DNA of 64,000 bases from Ptychodera flava (Eukaryota; Hemichordata; Enteropneusta; Ptychoderidae). Both the position numbers and the translations under genes were made by a program. Positions 40,101 through 46,100 of the stretch are shown here, in pieces (position 1 is the first letter of the stretch; each line of letters starts with the position of its first letter). The DNA lies in contig NC_091930.1 in NCBI RefSeq assembly GCF_041260155.1, positions 2,046,501 through 2,110,500 of the forward strand, written 5' to 3'. A model generated the notes under the pieces. The model did not search any database and had not been told where the DNA came from. It saw only the letters and a program-made list of their open reading frames with translations.

Positions 40101-43100
40101 CATCTGGGAAGGGAAAGACTTTATTTTTGCTGACCTTATCCTTCAGGAACATCTAAATCATTCTCTTGCAAAATCAAGAATAAAAATCAGAGATCATCTT
40201 TGAAAATTTTGGTCCCAGAGAAACAAGTTACCTTAAATTTACCAATGTTTGAAAGTCAAAATGGCCACCATCTCTGTGTTAACTCTAAGGAAAAAAGGAA
40301 ATTTCAATATTTAACAAAGTATGAGTGTGTACTACCTTAATATTTCTCCTATAAGTACATGTTTGAACAGTTTGTGTATGGTAGGGTGTCTGTTGTTGCT
40401 CTATTATGGAGAAAAATAGTCAAATTTTGTCCATGAGTAAACATGAAACCGAAACTAGTCTTATAATATCCTGAATGAAGAAAAGTCATTTTCCATAATT
40501 GTTTGTACCTACATCCCACGTCCCATTTACATCCTGCTTTCTGCCTGTACTGGGGCAAGATAGTGTCATTAATGATTCCAACCCAGGGGGACAGAAATCA
40601 CTCTCCATTGTAGACACTCCATGTTTTCATGACTAATACCAGGTGCAATTAGTTATTGTATATTTATAACCTTTGATTTGCCCTGAAGTGATAGAACAGC
40701 TATTTCACAGAGTGACTGATCAAGGATTTACAGTATTTTTTGTACGTATAAACATTCTGTTCAGTATTTGATATTATGGCTGCCTTTCTTTTAAGACCAT
40801 GCTTGTAGCCAGTTTTGTTTTGCTAGCTGAAGGCCACCATCCACATCCTCATCGACCACTATTCATCATTGAGGTAGTACTAGCCTCGAAAATTAAAAGG
40901 CCAATCTTTGCTCTAACCTTTGGAAGGAAATTTTATGAACCATTCTTTTTTGGAATCAAGAATGAAAAAGAGTAAACTTCAATGCTGTTGTGTGTTGCCA
41001 CATTCTGGTGTAGCACTTTGTAATGGCAGTAAATTATATTGAAATTGAAAATCGTACTGCCACAAACTGCCAAAAACTAAGTAAATATAAAGTTATTTAT
41101 TGCATAGCCTGTAAGATTCATCTTCTGTTAAATCCGGATATAGCAGTCACACAAAAGACAGAAATGTTTGGCACTGTAGGCTATCGTGATCATGTAACAT
41201 GTCAGTAGACTGCTTGAAAATAACAACTATTACCTGGGCACACCAGTTCCCTCTAAACTAGTCAACATTCTCCATTGATAACAATGGGTTTGGACTAAAC
41301 CATGGTGACAAAAGGGGTTGAAAAGGTTGACAACAAAGACAAGTTTAAAGGGACATAAGCTGTAACTTGTGGCAAGTTTTTTAGTATTCTGCTTCTATAT
41401 ATCTACTACTGTGTCTGACCCTAATCCGTTTGTCATGCTGAAATTTCAAGTATTGTTGTTGTCAACACAGCTTGTATTTGTGTAGTGATCATTGTTTATT
41501 TTACAAATGAATTCTAGTTCGGACATCACTACAATTTTCAACAATAACAATGTAGATTATACTCATATAGGTCGTGTTGATATGCTAAATACTTGGCATT
41601 AAATTACAGTTTAGGGATTCAATGCAGAAAGTGCAGGGAAACCACAAGACAAAAGATCTGAAAGAATAGCCAAAAGATACAGCTTATGGAGCTTTAATTG
41701 TATGTATTAAAGTCACAGCTTTATTAACAAACTGCTTGTATCTCCTCCATCTTTCAGGTGCTGCTGACCTCAACAGGTCAAACAACGACTCCCTGCGGCC
41801 CGATGACCCAGCACTCTGGAACAAGAAGGATGAGAGCAAAGATGGTCTTGAGGGCGGTGTTCCACGGGGCGTCAGCGATGACTGGATGACAAGGCTGATG
41901 AACTCGCCCCTCTATCAGCAGCTGGTGGAGATGGAAGAAATGCTGAAGAGGAACGCTGGAGATGGAGCCATAGGATCAGGCGTCTATGGTAGGTCTCATA
42001 AAGAGGTGTTGGAAACGCTTGAAATGCAAGAAATTAGTATTCATTTATGCAAATGTGGGAATGAACATTGTTAGTGTATGCAAATTTAACAGCATGTCTG
42101 AAACGTTCTGGATGTGGAGTCATAGGATCGTATGTCTCTGTAAGGGTTTTGAAGATGTTCTAATGTTTATTTGTAAAGCACGACAAATCGGCATGCAAAG
42201 TAGATGAGTGAATACTATTAACATATGCAAATCCAAATGTGAATCTGAAAAACTGAACTAATGTTTATGTACAAACATCGTTAAGTCTTCTGAATAAGAC
42301 ACCCTAGAAATGCATTGATTTGTTAAATTGTTCAGTTCGGTCCCACCATTCTTCAGTCCTGCCAATCAAACAATAGCAACTCAAACATTGTCATTTGAGA
42401 ATGAATGTTCATCTACCTCAGTTGGTGTGGTGTGCTAGATAAATGAGTGAAAACACTTGATCGTTGTCTGATTCCATCTGTTTTGTGCCCAAATGAGAGT
42501 CCCACCAGATGTCATTAAACAGACAACCAGGATAAGTAATTTGACCAATGAGTTTCCTTTTGACCGACAGTTTACTCATCTAGTCATGAGATAAATATTG
42601 AATTGTATGGACTTGAATCTGATAATAGTCTCTGGGGACAAGTCAATTGTTAAATGGGAAATTACAGGACCGTAGGTGTATAGTAGGGGGATTACTGATG
42701 ACGCAGCCATTTGCATACACTGGGTGGGAGTTTTTGAAATTCTCAGAGCATCGCTTTGAGCTTACGATAAATTTAAATAATCATGATGGGCACTTTTGGG
42801 ACATATGCAAAGAGGGGTCAAATGGTCATACAAGGAACACCTTTGAAACATATATGCGGTCTCCGACTAAAAATGGAACATTTTTTCTTTTCATTTTTGA
42901 CTCAAATTTAGTCGCTATATATTCACAGACATCATACGCAAGATTCAATGACAATGAACGCCTTGAAACATGGCAAAATTATGGGATCCTGGGACCAAAC
43001 ACGGCACGTCCAACCAGTAGCGTGGCTTTTTTTTAATTTTTGCATAGATTTACGATAATCCGGCTTTTATAGGGGAAGTTCCTGTTTAATAGTGTCTGTG

Positions 43101-46100
43101 AATCAAAAGATGGAAGATTTTCACTTTTGAGGACCACTGTAGACAAAAAGTTCACTACTGACCAATCGGTCAAGCCTTTTCCATTTATTTTTCATTCAAT
43201 GGTTGCTGATAAAATAGGTACTGGTTTATAACATGTTGGATTTCCAATGGCCAGTCTGATGTTTCCAGTGTAGTCCTAAATGCCTAAAGGGAATGGCAAC
43301 ACTGTGCTACTTTGTACAAGACCACACCTTTTGGTCACATTTTCATCCTCATGATAACAGGATCATTAGTCTATCTAAAGATATACATTGTATCGTTTTG
43401 TAAAATCCAGTACTTCAATCAACACCTATTCACAGACTGCAAAGCTCAAAGTTCAACTTAATTAGTTAACCCTACTGAGGATTGCATTATCAGCGTGTTG
43501 TACATGAAGTGGTGATACAATGATATGACAGCAGTGGAAGGCAGTTTCGCGTTTTCATTTCAGCTAATTACTAATTTGTATATGTAGTGACATTTTCCAT
43601 TGAAGATTTACATGATGAATGTTGCTCGTTACATTGATCATAATAGTATTAATGAAGTTACAAGCTCTCGGCAATAGTGTATGAGAAATCAGCCAATTGA
43701 CAAATTGCTTCAGCATTTACTGAAACACGCAACCATTTTCAGATCATACCTAGTTGAATAAAGGACAAAACACGATGATGCATGTGTATTGAACAAGTGA
43801 ACAAAATTTGTTTCGTCATGTTGTTTCATTGCCCAGGTTCCATAAATGACCCATTCCTTGACATCAAGGATGCGCAATGGATGTGCCACGGAGAGTTGAC
43901 ACCACTTGACATCAACGGCATCACGCCAAGCCAGTTCGTCATCTACCGCTTCGGCGTCTTCCTTCTACGCATGCTGCGACACCTCGTGAGGACCCCTGAA
44001 GTCACGCTTTTGCTGGCGTCCAATCTCCCTCCAAACAACTACGACAGGAACATGTTCAGGAACTCTTTCTTCTATCAGCACGCCCAGAACATCCTGTTCG
44101 TCAGGCAAGAGAGGCTGGAGTCTGTCGGCGAGTTTATCATGGTAGTCCTCCACTGCATCGCGCACATTAAAGTCGGTGATCTGACAGATGATAGAAACCC
44201 ACTTTTCCTCAGAGAATTCTTCAAGGTATGTTTAGGACAATTGACCCCTCCCCCCCCCTCAAATTTCAATTGATAGGGGATAATGGTGGTATGCCCCTCA
44301 AAAGTTGAAAGTCTTCAATTTTTGCTTTAACTTTGATCAATGATATTTTCAAGAAGAAAAATCAGGTGTCGACATGCAAAGTTTGGCTACTAGTTAAACC
44401 AATTAACTAACATTGACCGATATTTGAAATTCAAAATGGCGGCCAACCCTGTGTTAACCCTATTGGGAGAAGAATATAGAGACACAACATTTAGGCATGT
44501 GGTGCACAATTTCACTCTGCTCATCTAAAAATGATGCTGTTGTGTTACAGTGTCACTTTCAAAACAACACTTCCTTCTTAAGTTATTGACATCATCATTC
44601 AGCTATCAAATCATTCTGACTTGTCAATGATCTGTGCCGATCAACTTTCCATCAATACTTTGAGCCTTTAGAACATTTTCAAATTTGTTCCTATGATGTA
44701 GCTTGGGCTACATTAGCATTTCTCCATCACTTTGAGCAGAAAATTTCTTATTTCTTTGAAAAAGATTTTTCTTCTCTGTATTGTAAACAAAATTTGGCGT
44801 CACTAACGTTACAACTATGTAGTGATGTAAACGTGAATGTTCGTTTCAACAATTGTCGATTTTGTTTTCTTGCTACAGTTGATGAACATCGTGTGCCAGG
44901 ATATGTTCTTCTCAAGGTCACACACAACACCCGCCGCCAGTCACCTGACTGGTTTACCTTTGACCTCGAGCAAGACTGCCCTGGAGACGGCATTCAGGCA
45001 CACCAAGTCGTCCGACGACAAGGCCAACGTGGTTGGAGAGTTGGTCAATGTCAAGGTCCAGGTACCTTCACAGGGAGAATTTGGCTCCTCAGTAAGTAAT
45101 CTTAGTGATGGTGCTCTTGAAATGATATGTCCTTTCCTCTGCTAGGTGATGTGGAGATGTTTACGAAATCATACATTTTTTTCAGCAAAAAGTTCCAAAT
45201 GTATCCATTCTTGTCCAAGGGTTACCATTAAGTCCTTTAAACCTATTCTTTGATATAATGGCTTTCTTTTAAAGAGCCATTACAGTATCTTTCAATGATG
45301 TTTTTTCCAACATTCATGTTTTTAATGTCAAGTACAATTTCGTGTTCCTATCTCAAAAGCATTTGAGATTAACAGTATTCAGCTTGTCAATTCAGCTTGT
45401 ACATGTGTAGATTGCATTGCTATCATTGACAAGTGAATTCTGATTTGGAGAAGAATTCAAACGACAAAAGTACTTGCAGTCTGTGTTCAAAAGCTAAATA
45501 GTTTGTGTTTTAACATGCCTTGGGAGTTGGAACAAGAACTTGCAATTGACATACAAAACAAAAATAGTGAAAAAAATTATCTAAACTTACAGCCTCTGGC
45601 CCTTTAAAGTACGGCACCATGCCATGGCTGATGTACTCCGTATACTTCACAAGGACAGTTGACAATGCATGCTTGCCTTTACCTGTACTTGCTACATGCA
45701 ATAAAGGGACAGATGCAAGTTTGCTGTTTGGGATCATAGTTGATAATATTCCTGTTCATCAAGTTCTCATTGCATATTTATTTGTTCAATTTCCATCACA
45801 GAACATCAGTGAACGTACTGCAGACTTCCAGCAGCAGACAACCAATGCCAGGCTGAGGGAGTTCCTGGCCAATCATGGTGGCGCTAAGATGTCAGGTGAC
45901 TATGTTGCAGGGAGAATCGGTGAATTGAAAGGCGAACAACCAAAGGAAGGGCCAACAAAGAGGTGAGCAATTAGGGCTGTTAGCAAATGACTGCATTGTT
46001 CTCTCATCAGTATGCTAAAAGAAATATTTGTCGGCAAATTTGGAAGAAGTGTATCGATGATCACCAGAAAAGAATTATCAACAGCTCAGGCCACAAGCTT

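Noticed and set aside
42647-43036. 129-codon + frame
   Set aside because: It lies inside a family F repeat and its counterpart copy does not keep it open.
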